Notes: a model not told the origin generated them from the sequence alone. Positions 46,261 through 59,828 are shown, counted from the stretch's first letter. The stretch is 64,000 nt of DNA from Aulostomus chinensis (GCA_037954235.1 JBBMOA010000012.1:7967644-8031643), one strand, 5' to 3'. Made by a program: numbers and translations.

Positions 46261-46700
46261 AGTTTGAATTGCGTTTGGTCTCCGCAGCAACAACCACAGA
46301 CGTGTTGACTCTACACACGTGAGGTAGAAGGAAACCGGAAATGTAGTAATTGGAATTTCAAAATAAAGCAGGTCTATCATATACCAAATTCAAACACGGA
46401 CAGAAGTCGGACGTGTAGTCCCATCAGTTCCACCTTAAATGAAAAGAAATACGCACGTCCCCCCCTCCAGAGGACTACATTTTGAACTCTGAGTAAACCT
46501 CTTGTCAGTTTCGTTAGTTTTTTCTTTTTTTGTGGCTTAAACCGGAAGTTACACGCACTCGCTTGTGCTTAACGTTACAAGTTGAAAATTGGTGTTAAAA
46601 CAATTCTGTAATGTTTGTTCAGTTGTGCCTCGATCGCATCTGTAATGAAGGAATAGGGTCAAGACGACGCCACTGACACCGTCTTGAAGTTTAAGCAGAA
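46261..46700 (+). promoter_or_regulatory. ccdc138: ccdc138 promoter region with X-box-like and ETS motifs
   Basis: Upstream of the modelled ATG lie an RFX X-box-like GTCTCCGCAGCAAC (46278-46291), ACCGGAAAT (46334-46342) and a perfect ETS/GABP site ACCGGAAGT (46541-46549). CpG dinucleotides are more frequent than in flanking DNA (46401-46460, 46541-46680). There is no TATA box. ETS sites are typical of broadly expressed, often bidirectional promoters, and RFX X-boxes typify ciliary genes. Function is inferred. Confidence 0.55.
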
Positions 46701-49700
46701 ATGTGTGGAGAGGAGAGAACAGGTTTGACTCGATGCCACTTTACGTTGTCAGACAAGCTATTTTCTTCACAAGTCTGCTGTGACTTAACAGCAAGAGAGA
46801 CCGTCAAACATGATGGAATAATTCACAAGTTATGTATGAGTTAACAGCGGTCCAGCTTTAGCATTAGCATTGGTTAGCATCAACATTATGCTAACTTCAC
46901 TTCAGAGTCAAACCTCTGACACGAGTCGTTGTATCTGCCTCGTTCTTTTTGTCTCATCCTGCATATCGACAACAGCCGCTAAGGGAACTCACCATAATTT
47001 GTAGAAAACACATCAAACCTCGGCTGTGTGTCCCCACATATCAGTTCCACCTTTCTGTCCATTACCTTCCCAGCTTAGCCAAACTAGTTACTGCACTATT
47101 AGCTTGATGTTGCCAAGTGAACCAAGTTGTAACAAACTGAAAGGTGTAATTTTTTTTTCAGGTGAACTTAATCATGAGTTGACTTAATAAATTTATGAAA
47201 ATCTTGTCCAGACAATGTTTTATCATTTTGATTTAGCTTATTTTATACATGCGATATGAAATGGAAAGTTTCCGATTTTATAGTGCGATTAATGCGATAG
47301 TGCCTGGTTGCCGTGGGTCCTGGCAATTTTAATTTGTCATAAATTGATGATGTTTTTAAAAATAAAATATTAGCGATGTATCTTAAAACTTAAGTTGTGT
47401 TTTTTATGGCGATCTATAACTTGCTGAGAGGATGTGGTTGATAGAAATTAAGACTTTATCCAAATGTTTTAGAATAAAAGAACTGTTTTCAGTATGTATA
47501 CAATGTGAATATCATAGAAAACTTCATCTGTGATCAACATAAACAGTATTGGTACTATTACCGCATCCTATAAACCACTTAATTGTAAAATATCAAACTT
47601 TGACTGTTTTTACTTAAACAATTAATTGTTTTGTGTATTTTAGTTTCCACCCTCAGAGGTGACGGCCTCAGAGACCAGTGATGGTAAGCACCACTCTTCC
47701 TTACCATGATTTTTACTAAACATGCATGCTGTGGTCTTCATCCAAATCACTAATTGTGTATTTATTTATTTAGAAAGTAAATGTCTAATTGACCTAAATT
47801 TATTTGTTTCCGGTTTTTAGAAGCAATGAGAAGGCTAGTTCTAACCCACAGAGCTGAGCAGACAGGAAAAGAAGTGAAAAGCTACAGGAACGTTTTACAT
47901 GAACTGTTTCAAGCTGTTGTCAAACTTCCTGATGAGTGAGTTACATAAAACCATACAAGTACTATTTTACTAGTTTCTGATCAGTTGGATGCAGTGAGTG
48001 AGATACGATTTTAGATAGTTTTAGAGTTGGCAGTGATATTGACCTGAGTTGGGACGCCACGATGACTCCCCTTCAGGACTCTCAGGGGCTGTTTACAGAA
48101 ACAGGTATGTAGTGCTAGAAGTAAAAAAATGTTTTATCCGTAATTTTAGATCCAAAACTTTCTTCTTCTTCTTCTTCTTTACATTGCGAGCTTTCAAAAT
48201 CTGCAGCTTTCAGTTTAGTTTAGGAAAAAAAATGCCTGAATATTCATGTTACCTTGATGCTCCTCTCTTTGTCAAGATGTGACTTTGCCTTCCTGCCTGG
48301 CTGGTAGACCTGGGTCCCAGGAAACTGAGGTTCATGAGATGAGAGCTCACAAATTATCTGACTGCTGCCGGTCGCCATCTTCATTATTCGCCAGTGTTTA
48401 CCCAGAGATGATAACCATCTATAAACAGCTGAAGGTGAAAGAGATGAACCACTACATTGACATTTTATATAAACCAGATGAGTCAATATATATCTTAAAA
48501 TATTAGAAACAATAAAGGTTTACATAATACAGACACATTTTCAAGCGTATGCTCAAGCTCGTATGCAGTGGGTATTACAATACAAGGTATATTAACATCG
48601 ACAAATGTGCGTGTTCTGTGTGTCCAGGCAGAGCGACAAAGCCAACAGCAGTGGGAGAGGGAGCTGCGAGAGCGAGAGTTGAGGCTGAAAGGACGGGAGG
48701 AGGCTCTGGACCGGCTGACAGATTTGGAGGAGATGCTCAATACTCGCATGCAGACAATAGAGGAGGTCAGAATAATGTTCACTTCATCTTCCAGTTCCAG
48801 TCAAGGTTGCATTCTGGGAGAACAAACTTGTTTCCAGAATGCAACTCTGGGATCTTCCTGGGTGTTGATGTGAAAATTACTATTTAACTGAATGGTACTT
48901 GTCACATCAACATGTGTTGTGTTCTCTAGCGCCGCTTTGTGGCTGTAGGAAACGAGATTCGTACGCTTGTGTATGCAGTAGTCTGCTCCTTCATGCAAAA
49001 TCCAAATCTTGTTTCATCTCACCTCTAACTCCCTCGCACACGAACGAGGGCCCGCTCAGTTCCGCTTGCTATACGTCAGGTTTGTCTCACCTTGGCAGAG
49101 GTGTGTGCTCTCCAAATGCAGTGACGAGTTCTGAGCAATGTCCTGCCTCAAAACCTAGTCTAAATGTGCATTTAATACAATAGGAATAATCTTATATAAT
49201 CAAGCCATGTGCTGTAGTGTGTGCCTATGGACACTTCAGTTACTTAAATTAATGCCAGTGCTTTCAAGAAATACACAATAAAAGAAAAGGTAATGATCCA
49301 GCCTGAACTAGTCATTGTTAGCCCACTAGATCAAATGATCAGACTAATTTTAAAAGAGATATTTCTGTCCTATTGTCTGCCATCCATTTCTTCCATCTTC
49401 CATCTGTTATGGTGAGGTTATTGTTTATAGCATCATTCTGTGTTCGCTTGTGTGTCCGTTTGTGTGTGTGTCCAATCAGAAACACCAGCGGAAGCTGAAC
49501 CAGATGCAGGATCTCCTTCGACAGAAGAATAAGGAGAACCGGAGGCTCAAGTCCAGCTTTGACTTGATCAAGACTATGAATGACAACATGAAAAGACAGG
49601 TTAGACCAGTGCACACACTGTTCATGGGAACTGATAAGATTTTATTGATATCAACGCCATGACTAATGCTGCATATTGCTCCGATTCTTACTTGTTCCAC

Positions 49701-52700
49701 TGTGTTTTCTGATCTGGTTTCTATGTGAGGGGGAAAAAAAGGCCTACACATGTTTAAATGTGCACCATTCAGTCCAGACACAGGACCACACACACCCTTT
49801 CTGTGGGAAGGCGCGCTTTGGATTTTGTGCCATCGCTGCCTGTGCTGAATTTTTCTGTGCGCTGACATTTATTTAAAAGTCCACTTGTCTCCCTAGAAAT
49901 ATTCGCAGAAAGCCAGATGTTGTTTGTTCAGACACACTACCGAGCTTCTGCAAACAATGATTAACTAGAGCACACATATTCTCTTCTCAGCTGTTTGGGA
50001 ACATCCTGGTTTCTCACTTAACTTTGATAACAATGGACAAAGGCAGGAGGATCGGATGGAGAACGGTCACAATTGTATGTGTGTGCCATTAGACCACTGG
50101 TGTAGATTCAAGACTTTGCTTGGTGGTGTTTTGCAATATGCAGCTTTCAGGAAAAAAAACATGCCAGCATCAATACAAGCAACCAAAATGATCATAGAGC
50201 TTAAAATTTGTTGTAATGGGAAAAACATGTAAATAGAAATTCTTCTTTTTGAACAGGAATTCTACTGACGCCTTGGTGTTGTTGTTTTTTTAGAGCTGAA
50301 AATTGGTTTTGTGCATAGTGTGTTAATTGTCTCTTGCAGCTGGCAAAGTAAGATCCAAAATGGAGACTTAAGCCTCTTATCTTTTTTTAATCTATTCACT
50401 ATTTTTGACATGAGGAAGATTAAAAAAAGTAACTGATCAATGGAGAAGAAGGTAGTAGTATGACCTGAGACCAGAAGAGGGCGCTATGGTACAGGCCTTT
50501 TGTATAACAGTGACATGAAAGAGTATATATTGGACCTTTTTTTGGGGGGGACGGACGACAACAACACATTGACATTTAGTGTTTCTAAATCAACAGGTGA
50601 ATGAGATCAGTGAACAGAATAGGAAACTGGAAAACCAGTCAAAGAGGGTCCAGGCTCGACTTGAAAACCTTCAGGTAACAAACTATTCACAAACTTCCTT
50701 AAATGCTTTTGGTGGTCAAAGAACAAATCAGTATGATTTAAGCTAGTCTCTCAAAACCCACGATGGGCTGACTGGTATAGTAATTGCAAATGAAACAAGT
50801 ATGATAATGAATATTGTTTACAGCACTGAAATAATCTGTGTTTGTTAAAGACTTGCACGTACAGGAATTATTACCTCTTATTTAGTTGTATCATTCATTA
50901 TTGTATCATTCATTATTTGCGGGGTTGTGTCCTGTGTTTTTCTAGAGGAAATACGAGCACGGCTTTGCATCCAGAGACTGTCATAAAAGAAGCACAGACT
51001 GTATTAATCCGCCCAAAAAAGGGAGAGCTGCTGCCTCTGGAAAACCCAGCAGCAGCGAGGTGCGTCACAGTCATTATGTATGTGTCGGCCTGTGTCTGTA
51101 TTTCCTTTACATTTGGCTGTAAAAATAGGTTGGCAGCCAGTCTCTCCGCAAATCTCACATACCCTGCCAGGTGAAAAAATAAATCATTGTTTGTTCTGCA
51201 TTTGGAAAATGTTACTGTTTTTATTCATATAGCACCAGCTGGACCATTCATTCTCCGATCAGACTTCATCTGACTTTTATAACCTTAATCTTAACAGATA
51301 ATAAAACTCAGCAACTGAAATTAGAGTTCCTATCCTGAGACAAAACATTTGCAGTTTTACTTATTTCACCATCTTTCCTTCAGGACCGTGCCAGTCAGTC
51401 CTCACTGAAGCTCCTGGCCCTCCTTCTCGACTGGATTCTTGACAGACAGATGTTCTCATTCATAGCAGGAAGGGAAGGGACACACGTAGACCTGGAGGTT
51501 ACACTCAAGGAGAGATGCCTTAAGGTGGTCACTGAAGCCTCATGTTCTTTTCACATGGGAAACCAAACCAGCTAGTATCCAAGTAGTGGATGGGTGCACT
51601 GGGCAGGCGTACTGGTTGGTGGTATGCTAGGCTGGTGCAGTCCCGAGAGAATCACTGTTGGTGTGTGCGAATCCTACTCATGCCTTGAGCTTACCAGGAT
51701 AGAAAAAGAGCTCATTTTGGTTGTGGTGCACGACTCCCACCTGTATGATATTTTGAATACTAGAACTTAGTTGGGGGCAAGGGAAGTGTTTTGGCAAGTA
51801 AAATATCAAATGAATTCCCTGTTTCCTGACTGTCTCTCACTTTGAAAGCTGACAGAAAGGTGCAAAGGTTGTTGACTGGATCTCAAAATCCTCCTGCAAA
51901 GTCAAATACTCGCATTGGCTCCTTTTTTCTTTTTTTTTTTAGACATATAATTTAATTCACATATGATTCACTAATAATTACAGCTGAGCTCATTAAATGT
52001 TGGCTATTACCATCGTTACATCACCTAATCACATACTGCCTCAGCTGCTCTAGACAGGCTCTCATTGATAGTAGATGTGAGGCAGGAGACAACAGGACAG
52101 AACATAGATCTCTTCCTGTCTGAAATCATCGTGTAATCATAGAGCTTACGTCGTTGAGAACTGAAAGCTAATTGGTCGTTCGATTGCAACATCAGCACGC
52201 AGCATTCTTCACCATTTTGGACTAAAGAGCTTATCGAATAAATGTGCTAATGTATGGTTATTCTTCCAGAGCTTAGTGGCAACTTTTTTGTTTGTACAGT
52301 TTCTTCTTGGTCATCCATCAACGTTAGTCTGTGCTCTTATATGGAAGTATTCAGTACTAAAAGGGTAGTGGTGCAGCCCCATCTTTTTCCTCTATGTTCT
52401 TTGGGATGGAACGGCAAGGCCTGATGGCACATTTACATACAACACATTCTTCCTCAGGTGCTGCCCCTCTTAGTGGATCAGCTTCGTCAGAATCCTTTGT
52501 CAGAACCTGGGCTCCTCCTGAACCTCCTTCGCCTCATCCACTGGGTTTTGAGATGCATTGAAAGTAACACACAGGTACACCTTTGACATGTCTGGGATTT
52601 CTGCAGTTGAACTGGGGGACGTCATACACGTGTAGTCATTATCACAATTCAGTACTTCTGACCTGTCATTTCGGGGTACATCATTTGAAAGAGCCTCTTT

Positions 52701-55700
52701 TATCCCTGAATGTTTTGAAATTAATGCTTTTCAGCAGCACCCTCTTTTCTAACAGATTATCATGGCTTTCAGAATTCAACAACACATAAATTTGAGATCA
52801 CCTCCTATTTAGGAATGTTTTTAAATCTGTGGTCTGCACGAGTGATATTCTCTAAGCAGGGAACTGCTCGGTTGTTTGACAGAATAAGGCCACAGAAACC
52901 AAATACACAGCTGCAAATCTGAGATCTACAAATTGACTTCAAACTGGGAATATCCACTTTATCTCTGCATCTCCCTTCACTGCTGCTTCAGTGTTTTGTC
53001 CTGAGGTCCTTCCATCTTGTGTTCAGCTGAGAAGTATGGTAATCCAAAGTGCCCTGCCTCTCCCTGTATGTGTAGCTTCATGTAGCTTCATGGGCTTCTA
53101 GTACATCTTTATGGGCTCTTTTAACAGACTAAGATTTGACATAGACCATACACAAGGTAGTGTTTCCCAGATTGCTTGCTTGGGGATGCAGCCGAAACCT
53201 CAGAAGCTGCAGAGCCTCAAGCATTATTGCCACTGTCACCAGTATCAGTCACAGCTGATTAAATCATAGCTTCGCAGTTGCTTTTTGTGCAGGGACATGC
53301 ATTTTGTGTGGTCTTTTTTCTTTTTAAGAAAACACACCTTAAAAACCATTTAGTAGGTTTTTTTTGGTTCTTAGATTTGTTGACTAGCTGCTATTCTCAT
53401 CATTGTTTAAAGGCTCAAGCCGCAGTCCCGAGCCAATAACAATGCCGTGAGCTCATGCTTTGACCCGAGCATTCTGGCATCAATGACCTCACCCCTAGCC
53501 TGCAGCCTTAAACCTTAGCTAGGCCACCATCCACAGCTCACAGCTTCCAAGCATCGCGCCTCTTCCTCAGCCTCTCTGGTGGGTCCTGCCATGTTTGTTT
53601 GTCAGGCCACGTTGAATCTGCTCAGTGACACGCTTGATCTTCAACTAGAATCACATGCTCCCTTATTGTTGCAGCATGTGTTTTGAGACTTAAAATCAAC
53701 CAGGCTAGAATGCATACATGGAGAAAGAGCGTTGATTTTAAGCCCGGGGACCCCATGGAGCCAGTGGAGACTTCGGGGAGATGTAATATAAACTGAAAGA
53801 TGGCTATGGTGAATTTGAAAAACACCAGCTGTTAAAGGCTTAGGAAATGCGTAAATCTTGGATGCTAGCTGTTGTTCACTGTACTGATTTATTGGTTCCA
53901 TCTATTTTTTGGAGAAGCCGCCTGCTGGCTCTCTGTCAGGCTGAATTTGTTTTTTTCAGCCGTTGACTAATATCCGCGTTGGCATATCATTCCTTTTTTT
54001 TTGCTGTTATATAACAAAAGTAAATAAGAGCAGGCCCAGTTGAGAGTTTTTGTGAAATGACCACTGTGCGTGTATTTATGGTATGTCCTTGTGTGTATTT
54101 TGCACAGCATGTGGTTCTGTTTGCCACTCTGCAACGGCTTGGAGAGGCAGTGTCAAACCCCCCTTGCCAGTCAACAGTTCCCCAGTCTGAAGATCCAGAC
54201 CTCTCCAAGACCTATGGTGGGCTTGCTGGAAACCCCTGCAGGAACTGGCCTCTTTACCGAAGCCCCTGTTCTCACAGTCGCATCCTCTCCATCCTCATCG
54301 TCTTTCGTACTGTCACACAAGGTATCTGGAAAATGCCAATAAATGTTCAATTGATAAATGAACAAGTTCAGTAGTAGAGTTAAAAGAACAAGTTGGGCAG
54401 GATGTAATTAGCAACGCCGCTGCAAAGACGAGCAAGTACCAAGTCAAGAGGCAAACTGAAGATGCTAAATAGACTTAGCTGTGAATGAGAAGGAGCGTTA
54501 ATGTTGAGTTCATTCGTTAGTTTCTAGTACAAGAGGCGAAATATGGCTGGGTAAAACTAATCGGGTGCAAATGAAGATATCATTTAGGCTCCTGGCAGAG
54601 CAGTCAAAGAAGTTAGTGTATGTCAGCTCTTCATAAGGTGCTTGTGCAGTCTCACCAGCTGGCAGGGTTTGGTGCACTTACTGATAAAATGACAAGAGGA
54701 TCCTTCCATTACATGCGCGTAGTCTCAATCGCTACTGCAGGGAATTTGGGTGCGATCACTGTAGCTGAGGAACATCGAGCTTTTTGCAACATCCGAATTT
54801 TGGTCCCTCATCTTTCTTGGTACAATATGACTTTAGTTCAATCAGTGTGTGTAGCCTAAATATCCCAACCTTTTTTTAAATTTGTAAAACTCTTCTCTGA
54901 AATGACCTCCCATCTGCTTTTAAAGCTCAAGGCTTCTTTCAGCACATCTCTACTCTCCATCAATCTGCACAACAGGTTTGCTCTCTCCCCTCGTCTGATT
55001 TATGGGAACCAGATTGAGCATAGATGATAGATGGTTCTTCTCTTGCTGGCACTCCTGCATAATATGTACCACTGTGAGTTGGAGCTAAATCAAAATCAGT
55101 CCTAAATGTGAAAGAGCTTTTATCCCATGTCAGCTTGTGTAAATCTGCACCTTTGGACATTTGAAAAGCATTTTTCCCAGATCTCCAGAAATTCCAGCAT
55201 TTCCCAAGCATATGCTATACTTGGGCATTGGGCCCAAGTGGATGAAAACCCGCCTGGGTATAAAAACCATCTTCAACAGATCACTTATAAACAAACTGCA
55301 GACCCCCTGATGCTGCTTTATGGGAAGATTGGCACCAATATTTTTTGAAAAACCTGGAGCTAGTGTGAAACTTCATCATTACAACAGCTACATATTGTAA
55401 CTCGATCTCTCACCCGATCAGCTGTTGTCCCATTCCTAGGTAATGCTCCAGCCACAAATGATTTTCCCATGGATTGTTCTTCATGCAAAATTATGTAATT
55501 TTCTTTTTGTAGGGTTTTATGTACCCGCGAAAGTGGCTGAGATGTAAAAGCAAACTCTGCAACAATTTCTCCGTGTGTTTTCTCGGGTTTGTCGTTAGCT
55601 GATGTGCTGGCCCGGGCTCTGGACAGCCTCCATTCCACGCTAACGTGTGAGGAGAGTCGAGGCCTGTTCATTCGCTATGGAGGAGTCCAGGCGTTGTTGC

Positions 55701-57645
55701 CGGTGCTGCAGGGGGGCTTCGGAGGGCAACACTCACCCATTGATATCCTGATGAAGCTTACAGAGGAGTCTCGTAAGTTGTCAGAACGTGTATTTTGAAA
55801 ACCTGACAAACTGTCAGTAGCATCTCTCTCTTTACCTCTACCTCATACTGTATGTCTGATAAAGATGATGTCATGCATTTGACTTACTCTGTAATTACCT
55901 CAAGCTTATTCATTCATTTTATCTGCCACAACAAATGCCACAGACTGACAAGGTGGCTACCAAAGCACGACAGGCATTGCAACTATTGACCCTCAAGGGG
56001 AACTTTTGAACAATCAGTTGGTTCAGATTTGGTGGTTAAGATCAGTATGACCACATGTTCGTTGTTACTCCTGCATTGACAATATTCCACATGAATGTCT
56101 AAGAAAATGAAGTGATGATGTGATGACTATGTATATTTATATCATCGTAACATCATATTGTTCTGCAAACACTTTATTTTTGGCCGGAAAGGTGGTACAG
56201 GGCAATATTTATTGTTTTGAAGGTATTAAGACGGTATAATTCCGTATGCTTGGAAGAAGCTTGAAAGCTAGCTACCCTTCTATCATTGATTTATAGATTT
56301 TCTTTACATCACTATTTACTTTGATTATGTACCAGCTCCTTTGTGAGTTGAGCTCATAAAAGCTTGGACTTCCACCACCCCGTGACTTTTCTAAAGGAGG
56401 GCTTAAGACTTGATTGACGAGAGAGCAGCTGCTTGGCTTTGCCTTGCCTGGAAAGGCGAGTTCAGCAGGGTTATGAGCCATATCATTTAAGAGCTCTGTA
56501 TGCTAATGGACAGCAGAGCCATATGCCAGAGCCCTGTGTGTGTGTATGTCTGCAGTTGTGTGTGTCAAGGGGACTGTTAAGTCTAGAAATGCTCGCTAAT
56601 TATTGTGTTTTATGAGCAGTAATGATGGGTGAGGAAGAGGGAGAGCGAGGCTTACACCTGAAGGTTGCCAGTAAAGGAAAACAAAAAGGTCTAATTGTAC
56701 AAAATTCACACACACATGATGTCTGTGGTCATACTGCAACAGCTATGTGTTATGTAGAGTCCCATGCTGTACCAGTTACGCAGCACATCCTGTGAACAGT
56801 GCATTCACGGATCACAAAAAACCCACATATACACAAACATGCAGTAAAAGCACTTTACAGGCTTTGACTGATGTCAGATAATATTGGGTTCTCTACAAAT
56901 TGTTTAATGCAGTGTTTTCACAACTTTCATGGCGACAAAACGCCTGGACCCACTTGCTGTGTGTGTTTGCTTTCTTTCCATGGTCACCTCTGGAGAGGAG
57001 AGTGTGATGCTGTGTGTTTTAGTGGTGTTGCAGTAATGAAAAGCCCTCACTGACCTGCCCAAATCACATTAGGATCGACCGAACAGCAGTGGAAGGAACC
57101 ATCTTTGACTTCATTAGAAACTTGTCAAGCCACAAATACCTAACTAAATAAATGAGGACCGCTTTGTGTCAGAGTGATAAATAATTCAATAAACTCAACA
57201 TGAAACTCAAAGTTTGTATGACATACATAATACATATTCGGCTCAACATCCGAGTTTTGATGAGTATGTGAGAGCATGATGTTCTGCTGAAGCAGCCATG
57301 ACCACAACTTTTAATGAGCCTGGATTTTTGTAACTCTGAATTTAATCATTAGTAGGAGAATATCCTGAAGCGTGTTCATCTGAAGCTGTGACATCTTGAA
57401 AGTTCTGCTTTTCTGAGACAACCATACGGCAGTCATCATGCATTTGTGAGACTGAAACGATCCCATTAATGTTTTATTTTTTGGGAAATTTTATGGACTA
57501 AATGATAGTCAGTACTATCCCCATCTTGTATCTTCTCACAAAAGTGTTATGCTACATGTTTGTCACCAAGCTGACAAACATGTTGTCCATCCGTTCAAGG
57601 TTTTAGATTACTGAACAGTAACTACAGCCTGGTAGGCAATGAAGC

Positions 57646-57702
<57 letters not shown>

Positions 57703-59828
57703 TTAAGTGTAAGCCGGCTGTCTGCGCATGTTTATTAAATCCCACATAGCCTTTTCTTATTTTCCTCTTGTTACTTTGCGGCACAACAAATATAAGAGAG
57801 AGAGAGTGAGGGAGAGAGAAAAGACATTTGTGCATCAGGCCTGTCTTTGTGGTTACTTAACACATCTTTGGCCACAACTGGAGAATTTACATGCTACTTA
57901 TGACCAAATTTCATCCGTATTTAATCCAAGTGGTGACATTTTATATCGAAAAGATCCAAGGGCAACTTTAGTCATAATCTTTTGCAAAAACTCTTTTCTG
58001 GCCGTTTCTCAGAGACATATCAGTACTTCTTTGAGGGAATATTGATGAGCTTCAGTTTGCCAAAAAAAACCCAAAAAACTTTTTATTAGATTCCTTTTAA
58101 GTCTGTACTACATAGCCTAGATACCCATGGCTGGTAAGCGGAGTTGTTGGCAAGGCAGTCATTCTGTTTTTTCTTTTTACCTTGAGATGAAGTGATGTGA
58201 TCGTTTATGACCAAACACCAATTGCTTTTTATGCTCCTGCTGTAATCACATGGTACCCTTCTTATTTGAACCTGATTCTATTTTTACCCCTTCAATGTTA
58301 TGCTGTGATTCGATGCCAGCAGTACAGCTGTACTGGCCAAAAAAAGACCAAAAAAAAAACAAAAAAAACCCTCTGTTGCTCAGATTGTATTCCCTCACCA
58401 TCGTGCATGCTTAAAGCGAGTGTGTTTTTGGAGGAACGGGAAAGCAAGTTTAGCAGAAACAAATGTTTACGAGGAACTGACTTATTTTAGTTTATAAGGT
58501 CCACATTTGTTTTCGTTAAAGCAAAAAATGTGCAACATACGTCTGTGTTGATCAATGCTGTTTGATCTCTGTGTTCGTGTTGGATTACGCAGTGGAGGTC
58601 AGATTAAAGAGTGATACAATGATCATCACTGCAGCCGGCATCTGTATCCCTGTCCCACTCAGTTTGATCAGCAGAGTCTTTTATGGGTTGTTTGTGTATG
58701 CAGAAATCCAGGGAGTATGGACAGAATGAACTTGATCTCTTCAGAATTCTACATGTTGAAAACAAATATGTGTTCTACATTACCGCTCTTGTTTTGATCA
58801 GCTTTACTCAGATCACGTATTTCTTCTTGCAGGCCACCTAAATCCTTTCTTGGACGCGTGTAGCTGTGAGGAATTTTTCCAAATGGCATACCGGCTTCTT
58901 AAAAACCCCCATCTGGATCTCCTGTCTCTTGAGAAACTCTCCATCATTCTACAGAAGCTGTCAGGCATCAGGTACGGTCAACCCCAAGATTGATGTGATA
59001 CTTTGAACAAGGATTAATACGCCTCTGATTGAAGCAAGTACATTTTTACATGCGCCAACATATTTTCCCTGTTGCGTATTATAATAGTGAGGGTAAAAAA
59101 TATGCAAAGGCAAAAAGCAAACATCTTTTTTTTTTTTTCCCCCAAAGAATGGGATTTTTTTTGTGGCAGCAGCTGACGGACGCTGTGGTGGGGTTGCACC
59201 TTTCTAGGGTCCGTGTTTAATATCTAGAGTGTCCCAAAAAATCCATTGTGAAAATCCCATATGCTATTTGTTGAGGTCCTGATGCTAACATCCAGCTTGG
59301 CCCACTTTTACCAACGACCCAGAGTCCCTTTGAGAAAGGGCCCTCAAATGGGATTCACGGGGTTTGGTGCTAGAACCGTGAATGAAAGTATTGAGCGACT
59401 TTTCTTCTGCTGTTGGGAACGTGTCAGAAAGGTTTTCTTCCTGAGGCAGGCGCACATGTTCTGTGGGCTCTAAGCTGTGTTGTTAGGCTGTTTTACTCAA
59501 ACAAGAATTAAAGTGCTGTCTGACTGTTAAAGTGTCATTTGTGACCTTCAGGCGTGCAGCTTGTATCCAGCCAAAGCTATCTTGTATAGTACCATGTCTG
59601 TGTAAAACAGTTGTATAAGTCAGCTGTGACTGAATCTTTTAATATGTTCCATCACTGCCTTCAGACTGAAAAATGGCTTCATTCCTTTGATTTTGGTCCA
59701 GGAAGAACCGACATCTGTTTGGCCTGTCCTCTGTCCACCACCAGATACAAGAACTTCATCACAGAATCAACCAGGCAAACACCTTCCTCCACCTCAACCT
59801 CAGGTCCATCCTCCACAACCTCAAATAA
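46701..59828 (+). CDS. ccdc138: Coiled-coil domain-containing protein 138, about fifteen coding exons
   Basis: Modelled exons are 46701-46722, 47657-47683, 47821-47935, 48034-48104, 48277-48434, 48628-48765, 49480-49599, 50597-50674, 50946-51059, 51384-51524, 52458-52574, 54108-54321, 55599-55772, 58833-58971 and 59702-59828. All are GT-AG with matching phases: 1755 nt, 584 residues (human about 665). Exons 6-8 (residues 132-243) form a charged coiled coil (QQQWERELRERELRLKGREE, KNKENRRLKSSFDLIK). The KRVQARLENLQRKYE junction, the LDWI and LVDQL segments, RILSILIVFRTVTQ and LEKLSIILQKLSGIR (about 528-542) follow the human protein in order, and the C-terminus ends LHLNLRSILHNLK. The first 131 residues are a phase-consistent model with low family resemblance: exon 2 could instead begin at 47644 and the start exon is the least certain. 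The molecular role of CCDC138 is poorly known; a centrosome or cilium link is suggested in the literature as I recall it, not by this sequence. Confidence 0.9.
48162..48180. repeat. Short (TTC)n tract
   Basis: Six TTC units in ccdc138 intron 4, about 100 bp before the exon 5 acceptor. Confidence 0.85.
48766..49479 (+). other. ccdc138: ccdc138 intron 6
   Basis: A 714-bp intron between the first two coiled-coil exons. At 48926-48945 the word CTAGCGCCGCTTTGTGGCTG resembles the AGCGCC repeat cores near 17.25 kb. Nothing else was recognised. Confidence 0.7.
50471..50486 (+). promoter_or_regulatory. CTCF-like motif in ccdc138 intron 7
   Basis: CCAGAAGAGGGCGCTA matches the CTCF core on the plus strand, opposite in direction to the site at 38007. 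It lies 111 bp upstream of ccdc138 exon 8. Binding is not shown by sequence. Confidence 0.4.
51525..52457 (+). other. ccdc138: ccdc138 intron 10
   Basis: A 0.9-kb intron with no recognised gene or repeat; it has one T-rich patch (about 51923-51942). Confidence 0.75.
52575..54107 (+). other. ccdc138: ccdc138 intron 11
   Basis: A 1.5-kb intron. Short open frames occur on both strands without resemblance to a family. No repeat was recognised. Confidence 0.75.
54322..55598 (+). other. ccdc138: ccdc138 intron 12
   Basis: A 1.3-kb intron. I saw no nested gene, RNA or microsatellite in it. Confidence 0.75.
55773..58832 (+). other. ccdc138: ccdc138 intron 13
   Basis: The longest ccdc138 intron (3.06 kb). 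It contains an (AT)n tract at 57647-57699 and A-rich stretches near 58060-58080 and 58340-58365. No nested gene was recognised. Confidence 0.75.
57647..57699. repeat. (AT)n microsatellite
   Basis: About 26 uninterrupted AT units, a self-complementary tract that can extrude as a cruciform. Confidence 0.96.
58972..59701 (+). other. ccdc138: ccdc138 intron 14
   Basis: A 730-bp last intron. It includes a T13 run near 59127. No other feature was recognised. Confidence 0.75.
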
